Positions 42,310 to 51,627 of a stretch of 64,000 nt of DNA are shown one piece after another. Source of the stretch: Pseudoalteromonas rubra (GTDB lineage: Bacteria; Pseudomonadota; Gammaproteobacteria; Enterobacterales; Alteromonadaceae). The position numbers and the translations under genes are program-made. The stretch's first letter is position 1, and each line of letters starts with the position of its first letter. The stretch covers positions 186,001 to 250,000 of the forward strand of contig NZ_CP013612.1 of NCBI RefSeq assembly GCF_001482385.1. Direction: 5' to 3'. The notes beneath the pieces were generated by a model. It was not told where the DNA came from and searched no databases. It saw only the letters and a list, made by a program, of their open reading frames with translations.

Positions 42310-43019
42310 TTTCTAATCTTTTCCTTATGGTTTTCAAGTCCGTATAGTTCTATATATTCCTTGTGAGACATCATCAGTATTTGATTATCGACTGACTGAA
42401 TATGGTATCGAGTGCCATCAATTGTAATTTTGCCCCGGATACCCGTATTACTGTAAGTAAGCATCATATTGGTCAAGTTACTGCCATTGTTGAGCTTAAA
42501 TGATAAATGTTGATTACCACTGCGGGCATGGTTTGCCGCTTTTAGAGTGGCTTCAATCTGCGTGTTTAACAGAGTCAGCTTTGCCTTTTCACCCACTTGT
42601 AAAGTGGTTAACGGCATTAAATCCCCAGAGTATCTTAACGCATGCGCACTGAAGGCTGGATCGATATTAGGCAGCGGGGTAATCGCATTTGAAGCAACGG
42701 TATTGATTTGCAAAGAGGGAGCTGATGCGCTGTCAAATTCATCATTAGCTGCATCGCTGTGCGCTGTTTCTGGCACATGATTAGATGACGCAGCGCTCTG
42801 TTCACTGACATCTTTGTCAGAGGCAACTGGCAAAGAAGCTGACTCGTTATTATGTAATTGGTTTGATGACATTTTGTCGGCTTGCAAAGCCGCTTGCCCA
42901 ATAACAGCAGACTCATCAACAGCAGGCTTATTGGTAGCATACTTTGACAGTGCAACCATGGCGAGCACCAATACTGCAAAAGCAGATAAAACAGTTTTTT
43001 TCACAATCCTTTTGTCCAA
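42306..43019 (-). CDS. Exported prodomain-like partner of the metzincin
   Basis: The 237-residue protein has an N-terminal signal or anchor segment (residues 8-24, VLSAFAVLVLAMVALSK), a low-complexity Ser/Ala/Asp linker (about 30-110), and a beta-rich C-terminal domain. The domain includes LNNGSNLTNMMLTYSNTGIRGKITIDGTRYHIQSV, which resembles the DGxxYxI strands in propeptides of secreted metalloproteases. Its stop overlaps the protease start. I infer a separate prodomain, inhibitor or secretion chaperone; no activity is shown by sequence. An N-terminal anchor would keep it at the membrane. Confidence 0.6.
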   Translation of the reverse strand: MDKRIVKKTVLSAFAVLVLAMVALSKYATNKPAVDESAVIGQAALQADKMSSNQLHNNESASLPVASDKDVSEQSAASSNHVPETAHSDAANDEFDSASAPSLQINTVASNAITPLPNIDPAFSAHALRYSGDLMPLTTLQVGEKAKLTLLNTQIEATLKAANHARSGNQHLSFKLNNGSNLTNMMLTYSNTGIRGKITIDGTRYHIQSVDNQILMMSHKEYIELYGLENHKEKIRK

Positions 43020-43134
43020 CTCTGGTAAGTAAATGCTAATTTTAGTAAGGCGTAATTATCGGGATCTTAATGGTAACACTGTAGACCGATTTTTGGAACG
43101 GCCTTTGATTTAACGTATATAAATGGATGCCCTG

Positions 43135-44550
43135 CTATCTCAAAACATACTTACGGAGCACTTTTAACACCCAATCCCGGTGCTTGAGTACAAAGCGATT
43201 TTTAGGTAGCCAGCTGCTAGAATACAGAACCGTTTTAGCCTTGGAAAAGGTTAAAAATCCTTCGTAACCATGGTAATGGCCCATCCCTGAATGGCCCACA
43301 CCACCAAAGGGCGCGTCGTCGGCAACTACATGCATGGTGGTATCATTAATACTAATTCCACCGCTGTGGGTATGGCTGATCAGGCGTTCAATCAGTGCTG
43401 AATTATTTGACATAATATAGAGCGCCAGTGGACGCGGCCGGGCCGTGATGTAGGCTATGACCTCATCCACTGTGTCGTAGGTCATCACAGGCAGCAAGGA
43501 ACCAAATATCTCTTCTTTTAAGACTGCCATATCCTCAGTAAGGTTGGTCAGCAGGTGCGGGTAAAAGCGTTTGCCATCTCCGGGCTCAGCTGCTTTGACG
43601 GTATGTACAGTCGCGCCTTTGGCTTTAGCATCGTCCAGCAGTTGCAACAGGCGGGTATGCTGACGCTCGGTAATGATATGGCTTTGTTGATTGCTGTTGT
43701 TGCTCTGCAGATGATATTCCCTATAGCGGGCAATAAAAGTATCGATGAACGAATCAAGGCGCGCGGCGGGCACAAAAATGTAATCCGGGGCCACGCAGAT
43801 CTGCCCGGAATTGATAGACTTGCCCATAATCACCGCATCCACGGCAACCTTCATATCTATGTCCTGGTCAATGATGGTAGGCGATTTTCCCCCCAGCTCG
43901 AGTGTTATTGGGGTCAGGTTGTCTGCGGCCACTTTTGCGACCAGCTTGCCCACTGCGGTTGAACCGGTAAAGATCAGATGGTCGAATGGCAGGGCGGTGA
44001 AAGCCGCACCAATGTCTGCATCCCCTTCTACCAGGTGAACATGATCGCTGATGTCCTCCAGTATGGTGCGCAGTACCTGATTTGCGGCAGGCGTATACTC
44101 ACTCATTTTGATCATCACACGATTTCCCGCGGCCAATGCCTGAACTGTCGGGCCCAGCGCAAGGTAAAGAGGAAAGTTCCAGGGGGTGACAACACCCACC
44201 ACACCTAGTGGTTGATAGTGCACTTTCACTTTGGAGGGAGCGAGCATGAGTCCGGCATGACGTTTTGAAGGCTGCATCCATTTTTTCAGATGTTTAATGG
44301 CATATTTAATGGTTGCTATGGTTGGCATTAGGTCGGCAAAAAACGTATCGAACTCACTGCGATAGCCATAATCCTTTGACAAAGCCTGATAGATCTGTTG
44401 TTCATGATTGATGAGTGCACGTTTTAGCTTTTTGAGTACAGCTATACGCTGCGCATAGTCAGGTGCCGGATCGCGGCTATAGGCAGACTGCATTGCCTGA
44501 AAGTTCATTTCCAGCAATGTGTGTCCAGATACTGTGCTCATATTCGTCAT
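43135..44550 (-). CDS. Coniferyl-aldehyde-type aldehyde dehydrogenase
   Basis: The 471-residue NAD(P)-dependent enzyme has the Rossmann and catalytic blocks of the ALDH superfamily: VTPWNFPLYLALGPTVQALAAGNRVMIK, FTGSTAVGKLVAKVAADNLTPITLELGGKSP with the general-base Glu, and the nucleophile Cys in NSGQICVAPDY. The N-terminal layout and the PFGGVGHSGMGHYHG ending match the coniferyl-aldehyde dehydrogenase group, which oxidises aromatic or long-chain aldehydes to acids. A hydrophobic/basic C-terminal tail could associate with the membrane. The substrate is not certain. It stands alone between the protease pair and an IS element. Confidence 0.88.
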   Translation of the reverse strand: MTNMSTVSGHTLLEMNFQAMQSAYSRDPAPDYAQRIAVLKKLKRALINHEQQIYQALSKDYGYRSEFDTFFADLMPTIATIKYAIKHLKKWMQPSKRHAGLMLAPSKVKVHYQPLGVVGVVTPWNFPLYLALGPTVQALAAGNRVMIKMSEYTPAANQVLRTILEDISDHVHLVEGDADIGAAFTALPFDHLIFTGSTAVGKLVAKVAADNLTPITLELGGKSPTIIDQDIDMKVAVDAVIMGKSINSGQICVAPDYIFVPAARLDSFIDTFIARYREYHLQSNNSNQQSHIITERQHTRLLQLLDDAKAKGATVHTVKAAEPGDGKRFYPHLLTNLTEDMAVLKEEIFGSLLPVMTYDTVDEVIAYITARPRPLALYIMSNNSALIERLISHTHSGGISINDTTMHVVADDAPFGGVGHSGMGHYHGYEGFLTFSKAKTVLYSSSWLPKNRFVLKHRDWVLKVLRKYVLR

Positions 44551-44749
44551 GGGTGCAGGCCTTGTTTTGGCGAGTTTTGCAAAGTGATTTACACGATAAT
44601 AACGCCGTTACGAAGATGTGGAAATAAAAGTACTAAAATTGAACAAAAAATCATTTCGGCTTTTTAGGGTATTTGTATGCCTAAAGAGACAAGCGAGATC
44701 GCGCCGGGTATAGGTTTAATACGGCGTTCACGAATTGGTGCAAGTGTAT

Positions 44750-45752
44750 GGCCTTGTTGATCAAATCCAGATAACTTAGGTAACACCGAGATTTCAACTG
44801 CTTCCCTGATATTCAGGCATACCTAGCCTAGTCATTCTATTGAGTACTTTCACTTTGATCATCGCTTCAGTGTGTTGCTGATTGAATCCACGACTGACCA
44901 GCTTGTCACCCATTAGCTGTTTGTATCGGTACATTGCCGTTTCCGCCAGTGAACGTTGATGGTAGTTCACACATTTTTTCCACTCACTGCTGCCTATATG
45001 CTTTGTTAAAATGACCGCGCTGTTGCGAGCATGTCCATCCTCCCACAACTGTGCGTTACTCCTTGGTGGGATCACTGCTTCGGCCTTTTTAGCTGCTACT
45101 TCGGCATAACAGCCTCTGGTATCATAGGCACCATCTGCTTTAACTGAGCTGATCTTCCTGCGCAATGGTCTGAGTAGGTCACCCAAAACTTCTGAATCAG
45201 CTACAGACACTGTGGACAACTCAGCGCCTACGATTTGGTGTGTATCTGGATCAACTGCCAGGTGTAGCTTTCGCCATGTTCGGCGCTTGTTTGCACCATG
45301 TTTTCTTGCATGCCACTCACCATTTCCGTACACCTTCAAACCAGTGCTATCAACCACAATATCAATGCCTCCGGATGCACTGGAGTGTGGCCTATAGCGA
45401 ACTGCCAGCTCTGCACTACGCTTGCACAAACAACTATAAGTTGGCGTATCCAAATCAAGCTTCATCATTGATATTAGTGACGAAACAAAACCCTGTGCAG
45501 CTCGAAGAGACAAGCGAAATACAGCCCGCAAAGTCAGGCAGGTCTCAATTGCCAGTTCAGAGAAATGATTAGCCCGGCCTTTACCGCCGTGATGTTGCGT
45601 GTTGTTCCACTGTTCAATCGCGTCCTCGGAAAACCAAAGTTGGATGTTACCTCTGGCGATAAGGGCTTTGTTGTATTCGCGCCAGTTGGTGATACGCTTT
45701 TCTTTCAAAGTTCAGCCTCTGTGTTTGCTTTCGAGATCTGATCACATAAGGC
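44750..45752 (-). mobile_element. IS5-family insertion sequence
   Basis: The transposase gene is flanked by imperfect inverted ends: GCCTTGTTGATCAAATC on the left (from about 44751) and, on the complementary strand at the right, GCCTTATGTGATCAGATC (from 45752). I see no target duplication at these limits, so the borders are approximate or the insertion is old. Size, about 1.0 kb, fits the family. Confidence 0.65.
44794..45708 (-). CDS. IS5-family DDE transposase
   Basis: The 304-residue protein is complete and shows the IS5/IS4 DDE layout: IVVDSTGLKVYG with the first Asp near residue 118, VKADGAYDTR with the second Asp, and the Glu in RSLAETAMYRYKQLMGDKL near the C-terminus. It cuts and joins the IS ends. 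No frameshift or internal stop is seen, so it could be active. It lies within approximate inverted ends and near a decayed VOC gene. Confidence 0.92.
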   Translation of the reverse strand: MKEKRITNWREYNKALIARGNIQLWFSEDAIEQWNNTQHHGGKGRANHFSELAIETCLTLRAVFRLSLRAAQGFVSSLISMMKLDLDTPTYSCLCKRSAELAVRYRPHSSASGGIDIVVDSTGLKVYGNGEWHARKHGANKRRTWRKLHLAVDPDTHQIVGAELSTVSVADSEVLGDLLRPLRRKISSVKADGAYDTRGCYAEVAAKKAEAVIPPRSNAQLWEDGHARNSAVILTKHIGSSEWKKCVNYHQRSLAETAMYRYKQLMGDKLVSRGFNQQHTEAMIKVKVLNRMTRLGMPEYQGSS

Positions 45753-45867
45753 TAAATTAGTTCAATGATTTAGGAAACAACGCCCAAGTGTATGTGTGAC
45801 AGGCCCATCTGTAAACCATGCGCTGAGTGAGGGAAAATGACGATATACTAACGTCTGTACAACCAAC

Positions 45868-46206
45868 ATGACCGAATCCCGTGATTTTTACACATCGTTG
45901 TTCGCGTTTGATGTCAGGTATGATAGTGACTAGTTTATTCATCTGGTTTCACAGGAATCGGGCCTTGAGCTCGGGATTATTTTAAAGTCTTACCCCATCG
46001 TGCCCGAGCAGGCACGACAAAGCTCGCCTGGCATGTATCTGACTTTTGTCGTCGACATGGTTAACCCCATCTATGATAGAGCAAAAGAGCTTGGCTATGA
46101 GGTAGTTCAAGCTCCCGAGGCGACAGAGTATGGACAAATGCGATTGTTACTTTTAGCCCCTGAAGGGACGCTCTGTGATATCTCATCACCCATCGAAGCG
46201 CGATAG
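45868..46206 (+). pseudogene. VOC-family (glyoxalase-like) gene with in-frame amber stop
   Basis: A continuous VOC-fold reading can be followed: NMTESRDFYTSLFAFDVRYDSD, then TAG at 45931-45933, then FIHLVSQESGLELGIIL. Later come YLTFVVDMVNPIYDRAKELGYEVVQAP and the closing LLLAPEGTLCDISS. Family members usually have Trp at the stop position, so TGG to TAG is the likely lesion. Upstream of 45868 the start region also looks shifted (an ATG at 45837 is out of frame). A 68-residue remnant starting at GTG 46000 is unlikely to fold. The IS5 element lies about 115 bases upstream. Confidence 0.75.
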
Positions 46207-46299
46207 GAATATCAACAAATAGGCCGATTTTGCCTGCTATCCTGAACGAAATGGGTAAACTGTGCGTATTGTAAGGATAAATCCAAATACAGGGGTAGC

Positions 46300-47613
46300 G
46301 TGTTGAACAACAAATCGCGTCGAGTTCCGTCCAGTCGTCTGAGCAGGTTGGCTCACTTTGGCGGGCTGGCAGGGAAAGTGGCATCCAATGTCATGATTGC
46401 TGGTGCTAGGCAGGCTTTGAGTGGCCAAAAAGCTAGCCGATCAGAATTGTTACTCCAGCCGGGCAACATACAGGCCGTTGCTGATAAACTCTCCCATTTG
46501 CGTGGTGCGGCTATGAAGCTTGGGCAGCTGCTGTCAATGGATGCCGGGGAACTGTTACCTGCTGAGTTAGCTGCTTTGCTGGAACGGCTCAGAGCGGATG
46601 CTGCGCCTATGCCACATAAACAGTTGGTTGCGACGTTTGAAAAGGAGCTCGGCTCAGGTTGGCTGGACAAATTCAGTCATCTTGATTTGAATAGTTTCGC
46701 CCGAGCTTCAATAGGACAAGTACATAAGGCGACCTCTGAGCAGGGTCAGGCACTGGCCATTAAAGTGCAATATCCCGGTGTTGCCGACAGCATTCATAGC
46801 GATGTTGATAATGTTGTGAGCCTGATTAAACTGTCTGGTTTGTTGCCAAAAACCCTAAACATAACGCCTTTAGTTGAAGAAGCCAAAGTACAGCTGCTGG
46901 CTGAGACTGACTACCTGCAAGAAGCCAATTCACTCGCGGCGTTTGCAAAGGCGCTGGCAGGTAATCCTCACTTTAAGGTACCACACAGCTATCCAGCTCT
47001 GAGTACTCAGCATTTACTGACCATGGAGTTTGTTGAGGGTAAACCCCTTGAAGACATGGTATCCCTGCCTCAGAACACCCGTGATGAGCTGGCATTTCGT
47101 TTAATTGAGCTGTTTTTCACTGAGATGTTTGAGTTGGGTATGATCCAGACCGATCCGAACCTGGCAAATTACCAGTACAACCCAGACACTGGGCAGATTA
47201 TTTTGCTCGATTTTGGTGCAACCAGAGTCATTTCACCGGCATTAAGTCAGAGTTACAAAGCTTTGCTTCTGGCTGGTGCTGAAGGCAACCTTCAGGCTTT
47301 AAAGCAAGCAGCCTGTGAGATCGGGTATTTTTCTCAGGACATAGATCCGGCCTACCAGCAAGCCGTATTGTCTTTGTTTGAGCTGGCAATTTCACCATTG
47401 CGAGCCGAAGCTCCGTTCGACTTTGCAGCCAGTGGATTGGCAAAGCAGATAAGTGAACAGGGCAGACAATTGAGTATGCAGTCCAGGCAGTGGCATACGC
47501 CGCCAGTAGATGCTTTGTTTATTCATCGCAAGCTTGCGGGATTGTATCTGATAGCTGCCAGGTTGAAGGCGAGAGTTGATCTTCGGCCTTTGCTGAGTGT
47601 GTTGAGTCGCTAA
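46300..47613 (+). CDS. ABC1/UbiB-family atypical kinase
   Basis: The 437-residue protein has the ABC1 signature: RGAAMKLGQLLSMD (the KxGQ motif) near residues 66-80, ARASIGQVHKA, IKVQYPG with the ATP-binding Lys, LLTMEFVEGKPL, QTDPNLANYQYNPDTGQIILLDFGATR. Members regulate ubiquinone synthesis or lipid handling at the membrane through ATPase or kinase activity. This one resembles the soluble AarF-like subgroup and not UbiB, since no C-terminal membrane helices are seen. The start is GTG with AGGGG five bases upstream. It stands alone. Confidence 0.88.
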   Translation: MLNNKSRRVPSSRLSRLAHFGGLAGKVASNVMIAGARQALSGQKASRSELLLQPGNIQAVADKLSHLRGAAMKLGQLLSMDAGELLPAELAALLERLRADAAPMPHKQLVATFEKELGSGWLDKFSHLDLNSFARASIGQVHKATSEQGQALAIKVQYPGVADSIHSDVDNVVSLIKLSGLLPKTLNITPLVEEAKVQLLAETDYLQEANSLAAFAKALAGNPHFKVPHSYPALSTQHLLTMEFVEGKPLEDMVSLPQNTRDELAFRLIELFFTEMFELGMIQTDPNLANYQYNPDTGQIILLDFGATRVISPALSQSYKALLLAGAEGNLQALKQAACEIGYFSQDIDPAYQQAVLSLFELAISPLRAEAPFDFAASGLAKQISEQGRQLSMQSRQWHTPPVDALFIHRKLAGLYLIAARLKARVDLRPLLSVLSR

Positions 47614-47716
47614 CATACCCCGGTGTATTGTTTAAGGGTTGTTTGTAATAAAGAAACAATTGAGTCCATTCTGTAGATATTTTATAGTTTACACTTTAAC
47701 AACAAAGAGAATGATT

Positions 47717-48052
47717 ATGATCAAACGGATGTTGGGAGCGACCCTGCTGGTTGCCTCATTTGCTTCTTCTGCGGTCACTGATATTGGGCTTGGTACATTA
47801 CAAGGCGTTAAGGTATATGACTTTGCCAGCAGTAAAGAGATTCGATTGTATTTTGGCAACGATGTACAGTACGAGATGGCTGGTTGTAACAAAACCGCAA
47901 CAATAACGTACAGCAAGCACAGCGCGGATAAAATGGATCACTTTTTGAGCCTGGCTTTAGCTGCTTACATGTCTGGTAAAAAAGTACGTTTAACATCGGC
48001 TTCAGATACCTGTGAAGTGAGCCTGATGTCACTTCAGGAATCGCGTTTCTAG
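47717..48052 (+). CDS. Small exported protein of unknown function
   Basis: The protein has 111 residues with a Sec signal peptide (MIKRMLGATLLVASFASSA) and a mature part of about 92 residues with two Cys (in MAGCNK and DTCEVS) that may pair. I do not recognise the family. AGAGA six bases before the ATG at 47717 supports this start over the longer frame from 47639. It lies between the ABC1 kinase and an ABC transporter pair with its own spacing, so it is probably monocistronic. Confidence 0.6.
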   Translation: MIKRMLGATLLVASFASSAVTDIGLGTLQGVKVYDFASSKEIRLYFGNDVQYEMAGCNKTATITYSKHSADKMDHFLSLALAAYMSGKKVRLTSASDTCEVSLMSLQESRF

Positions 48053-48209
48053 CGCACCAACGCTAAGCCGTTCACTGTAAATTAGTGGGTGGCTTTTACT
48101 AATAATGTCTTAAAAATCAATTCTGGCTTGGTGTCTTCTTCTCTTTCACATCCCCTTCACAGTTTGTAGAACATGCTGAACTCTCGATAATTCACTGAGG
48201 GATCCAGAT

Positions 48210-48872
48210 ATGGCTCTGTCACTCGAGGTCAGTGACCTTAATCACAGTATAAAACTGCACAATGGTACACAGCTGGCATTAATAGAAGCTCTGTCGCTGC
48301 ACATTGAAGCCGGCGAGCACATTGCGATAGTGGGGGCTTCCGGGTGCGGTAAATCAACATTGCTATCTTTATTAGCTGGCCTGACACCTGTGCAGTCAGG
48401 GCAAGTAACTTATCGCGCTAAAAACCTGATGCTGAATTCCAGCGAAATACTCGCACACAGCGGCTTTGTATTTCAACAGTTTCATTTGTTACCTGAGCTC
48501 AATGCGCTTGAGAATGTTGCACTGCCTTTACAGCTCCGAGGCCATCGTGATGCGGCTCAGCAAGCAACACACTGGCTGACGCAAATGGGGCTGGAGCAGC
48601 GGCTCACGCACAACGTGACTCAGTTAAGTGGCGGAGAACAACAAAGAGTGGCCATTGCCCGTGCCTTATGCGTCAGGCCACAGGTGCTGTTTGCGGATGA
48701 ACCCACCGGCAATCTGGATGAAACCACCGCGGAGCACGTGATTGATTTGATGCTGAGTGGCGCCAGACAAAGCGGCACCTCACTGCTGTTGGTAACGCAT
48801 GATATGGCGTTGGCAAAGCGGGTAGATAAAGCGTTTCGTCTTAGTCACGGGAGGCTTATGTTATGTCAATAG
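48210..48872 (+). CDS. ABC transporter ATPase, YbbA/LolD-like
   Basis: The 220-residue ATPase has Walker A (GASGCGKST) near residues 42-50, Q-loop, the signature LSGGEQQRVAIARAL, Walker B (VLFADEPTGNLD) and the switch His (LLVTHD). The LSGGEQQRV form and short length are typical of MacB/LolD/YbbA-type ATPases that work with FtsX-fold permeases. It overlaps the permease gene by 10 bases, so the two form one transporter. In E. coli the equivalent pair is YbbA-YbbP, whose substrate is not established. Confidence 0.9.
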   Translation: MALSLEVSDLNHSIKLHNGTQLALIEALSLHIEAGEHIAIVGASGCGKSTLLSLLAGLTPVQSGQVTYRAKNLMLNSSEILAHSGFVFQQFHLLPELNALENVALPLQLRGHRDAAQQATHWLTQMGLEQRLTHNVTQLSGGEQQRVAIARALCVRPQVLFADEPTGNLDETTAEHVIDLMLSGARQSGTSLLLVTHDMALAKRVDKAFRLSHGRLMLCQ

Positions 48873-51391
48873 AGCAGGCAGCAACAAGTTACCCCCTCAG
48901 GCAGCAAAAAGTCTCGCCCGGTTATGCTGTGTTTGCATTTGCCCTGGTGCTTTGGCGGCAGGTATTGCAAGGCAAATACTGGCTCACGTTGGGCGCCCTG
49001 AGTATATTGTTTTTTTACTTGCTACTCAGCAGTTTACTGGGTCAGGGCGTTGAGCGGTTTTTGGCATACAACCTCCAGGCTACTTTGGGTGCCGATACAC
49101 AAGTGACGGTGCGACGAACCTGGCAGGAGCCGGAGCTAACCTGGGTAAGGGCACACAGCGACTCCCACAGTTTGCAGTCTCAATACCGTGTTACTCTGAG
49201 TCATCAGTCGCATCATCAGCCTGTGCTTCTCAAAGCCGTTGATAGCAATTACCCGCTTCAGGGCGACATTCATATAAGTCTGAGTAAAGCGCTCAATACA
49301 CAGCGTGTGCAACAGGGGCCGTCACGCGGAGAAGTTTGGTTGGAACCCAGGCTGGCGGTGGCTCTGGCGGTTGAGTTGGGTGATACCATCATGCTGGGGG
49401 CGACGCAATTACGTGTCTCTGCGCTGTTGCAGCTTGAGCCCGACCGAATATTAGAAGGCTTTGGCAGCGATATGCGTGCCATGGTATCTGACGCCAGTTT
49501 GCGCCCCGAACAACTTACTCCTCATTTCAGCAGAGCGTTAATGTTACACACCAGGTTGTCTGATGAGGAAATTACCCGATTTCAATCCAGTTCTCCCACC
49601 GCGCAAATAGTCAGTAAGTCGCTCAACAATTACCCACTGGCAAAAGTCTGGGAGCGGGTGCAGAATTTTCTCGGACTGCTGAGCTTGATCATTGTCTTAT
49701 TGAGCGTGTTGATCCTGTGGCTGTGTAGCCAGGTACAAATTCAGCCACTGAAGAAAAGCGTATCGGTTTTACTGGCCTGTGGCATGTCACGGCGTATGTT
49801 GCCGGTGCTGGCGGTCATCGCAGGCGCGATGATCTTAATGTTGAGTTTACTGCCTGCGCTTATCTTGTCGTTACTGGCAAGTCATGGGGTCAGCCATATT
49901 GCGCACGCATACATTGACGGGTTTAGCCTGCAATGGCAGTGGCAAGATTTACTGGCTGCCTGCGCATTGGCCACTGTTGTGTATGTTTTCATCGCATTAC
50001 CTGTGTGGCTGTCTTTGCTTCAGGGAGACATTCGTTTGCTTCTGGAGCAACGGACCGAGCCTAAGCGCTGGCGTTGGCTGGCCATGCTAAGCCCTGTGGG
50101 GCTGCTGGCAGCCCTGGTGGTCAATTACACCGACAACTGGTTGCTCAGTGGCATGTTGCTGAGTGGGCTGGGTGTGTGTGTGCTATTGGTGCTTTTCGTG
50201 ACCTGGCTGGTGCTGCGGTTTGGTGGTTATCTGTTGCCAAGTTCCTGGGTGCTGTCAAAGTTCAGTCTGTTGCTGTTACGTAAGCGTATGTCGGTCAAGC
50301 TGGTGCAAATCACAGCGCTGGGCCTGAGCGTCACTTTATTACTGCTGTGTTTCAACATGGGGCGAGATGTGACCAGCATGCTGTCACTGTATCTCTATCA
50401 GAATCAGGGCAATGTGTTTGTCAGCCGCGCAGATGATGAGCAAAAAGCAGCGCTGGAATCTTTTGTAGGTCGATATCAGGGTCACATTAAAGAGATGAAG
50501 CCCTTTCAGTTGGCGCAGGTAACGCACATCAATGGCATAGCAATATTAGCGAGGGATGTTCAGCCCAGTGATACTTTGCGTCGTCTGGAGCAACCTGTAA
50601 ACCTGCATTGGCGGGCACAAACACCTGAAAATGTGCAGATCACACAGGGGGCATGGACTGATGCCCCTGCCCAGACGGGGGTTTCTGTCGATCAGGAGGT
50701 GTTTGAAGATTTGTCGCTCTCAATGGGTGACAGGATACAGCTTGTCGTTGGTAGTGAGTCCGTTGAAGCCAGTGTCACTGCCGTTCATCGGCATAAGCCC
50801 GGTGGCAGCTCAGTAACATTTTGGTTTGTATTGCAGCAAAGCCGGCCGCCCAGTGCCGCAGAGCCCATCTATCATATGGGCGGTGTCGAGCTAAATGCGC
50901 AGGGCGTAGCGGCAATCGGCGCGTTGTGGCGTGCACATCCGCAGTTGCGCCTTGTTACGGTGGACGCTTTGTTGGAGAAGATCCGGGCGCAGGTTCAGGC
51001 ATTGATAACACTGGTTCTGAGTTACGCTGCGTTTATTGTGTTGCTTAGTAACCTGCTGCTGGTGGCTGCTATTCAGACCCATATGGAAAAAGACCAGATA
51101 CGCAACGGACTGCTGCTTAGCTTTGGGTTGTCACCAACACAAGGCCTGAAGATCCTCCTGTTTGAGTGGCTGACGGTGACCTTGATCCCCGCTTTATGCG
51201 CTGTTGGCGCAATCTACAGTTTTATAGACGCATTTTATCAACAGAATTTGGCAATGCCTTATCAGGGCAGTCTGATAATGATGCTGGCTGAGGCCTTCGC
51301 TATTGCGTTGGTGGTCGCCGTTAGTGGTATTTTACTCAGTCGTAAGCAATTGCGTAGCAGCGCCATGGAATTACTAAATGAAGGCGGTTAA
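48863..51391 (+). CDS. ABC transporter permease, FtsX fold (YbbP-like)
   Basis: The 842-residue inner-membrane protein has an N-terminal transmembrane helix (about 38-58), a periplasmic domain (60-260), clustered helices near 265-420, more helices and a second periplasmic domain (about 510-700), and a final three-helix FtsX bundle (about 705-830). This duplicated MacB/FtsX layout and the length (E. coli YbbP is about 800 residues) support a YbbP-like role with the overlapping ATPase. Such systems move lipids or lipoproteins by a mechanical mechanism and not by import. The substrate is unknown. Confidence 0.87.
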   Translation: MSIEQAATSYPLRQQKVSPGYAVFAFALVLWRQVLQGKYWLTLGALSILFFYLLLSSLLGQGVERFLAYNLQATLGADTQVTVRRTWQEPELTWVRAHSDSHSLQSQYRVTLSHQSHHQPVLLKAVDSNYPLQGDIHISLSKALNTQRVQQGPSRGEVWLEPRLAVALAVELGDTIMLGATQLRVSALLQLEPDRILEGFGSDMRAMVSDASLRPEQLTPHFSRALMLHTRLSDEEITRFQSSSPTAQIVSKSLNNYPLAKVWERVQNFLGLLSLIIVLLSVLILWLCSQVQIQPLKKSVSVLLACGMSRRMLPVLAVIAGAMILMLSLLPALILSLLASHGVSHIAHAYIDGFSLQWQWQDLLAACALATVVYVFIALPVWLSLLQGDIRLLLEQRTEPKRWRWLAMLSPVGLLAALVVNYTDNWLLSGMLLSGLGVCVLLVLFVTWLVLRFGGYLLPSSWVLSKFSLLLLRKRMSVKLVQITALGLSVTLLLLCFNMGRDVTSMLSLYLYQNQGNVFVSRADDEQKAALESFVGRYQGHIKEMKPFQLAQVTHINGIAILARDVQPSDTLRRLEQPVNLHWRAQTPENVQITQGAWTDAPAQTGVSVDQEVFEDLSLSMGDRIQLVVGSESVEASVTAVHRHKPGGSSVTFWFVLQQSRPPSAAEPIYHMGGVELNAQGVAAIGALWRAHPQLRLVTVDALLEKIRAQVQALITLVLSYAAFIVLLSNLLLVAAIQTHMEKDQIRNGLLLSFGLSPTQGLKILLFEWLTVTLIPALCAVGAIYSFIDAFYQQNLAMPYQGSLIMMLAEAFAIALVVAVSGILLSRKQLRSSAMELLNEGG

Positions 51392-51627
51392 CTCCTGGGC
51401 TAACAGCGGCTATGACAACAAGATGAACGATGCGTGAAGAAATGCAAGCAAACCAGGGGAAGCACCACATTTAGGTACACTTACTGACAGTTCGCAACAG
51501 GGTTAAACATCCTTGGATAAGCATTCTACAGAATCGAGCAACGCATTCATCTAGCCTTAAGTCTCCTCATAAGGACTGGCCCGGATTGTCTGGGCTGGAA
51601 GGCAATCAAATGGAAAAGGACGAAGGT

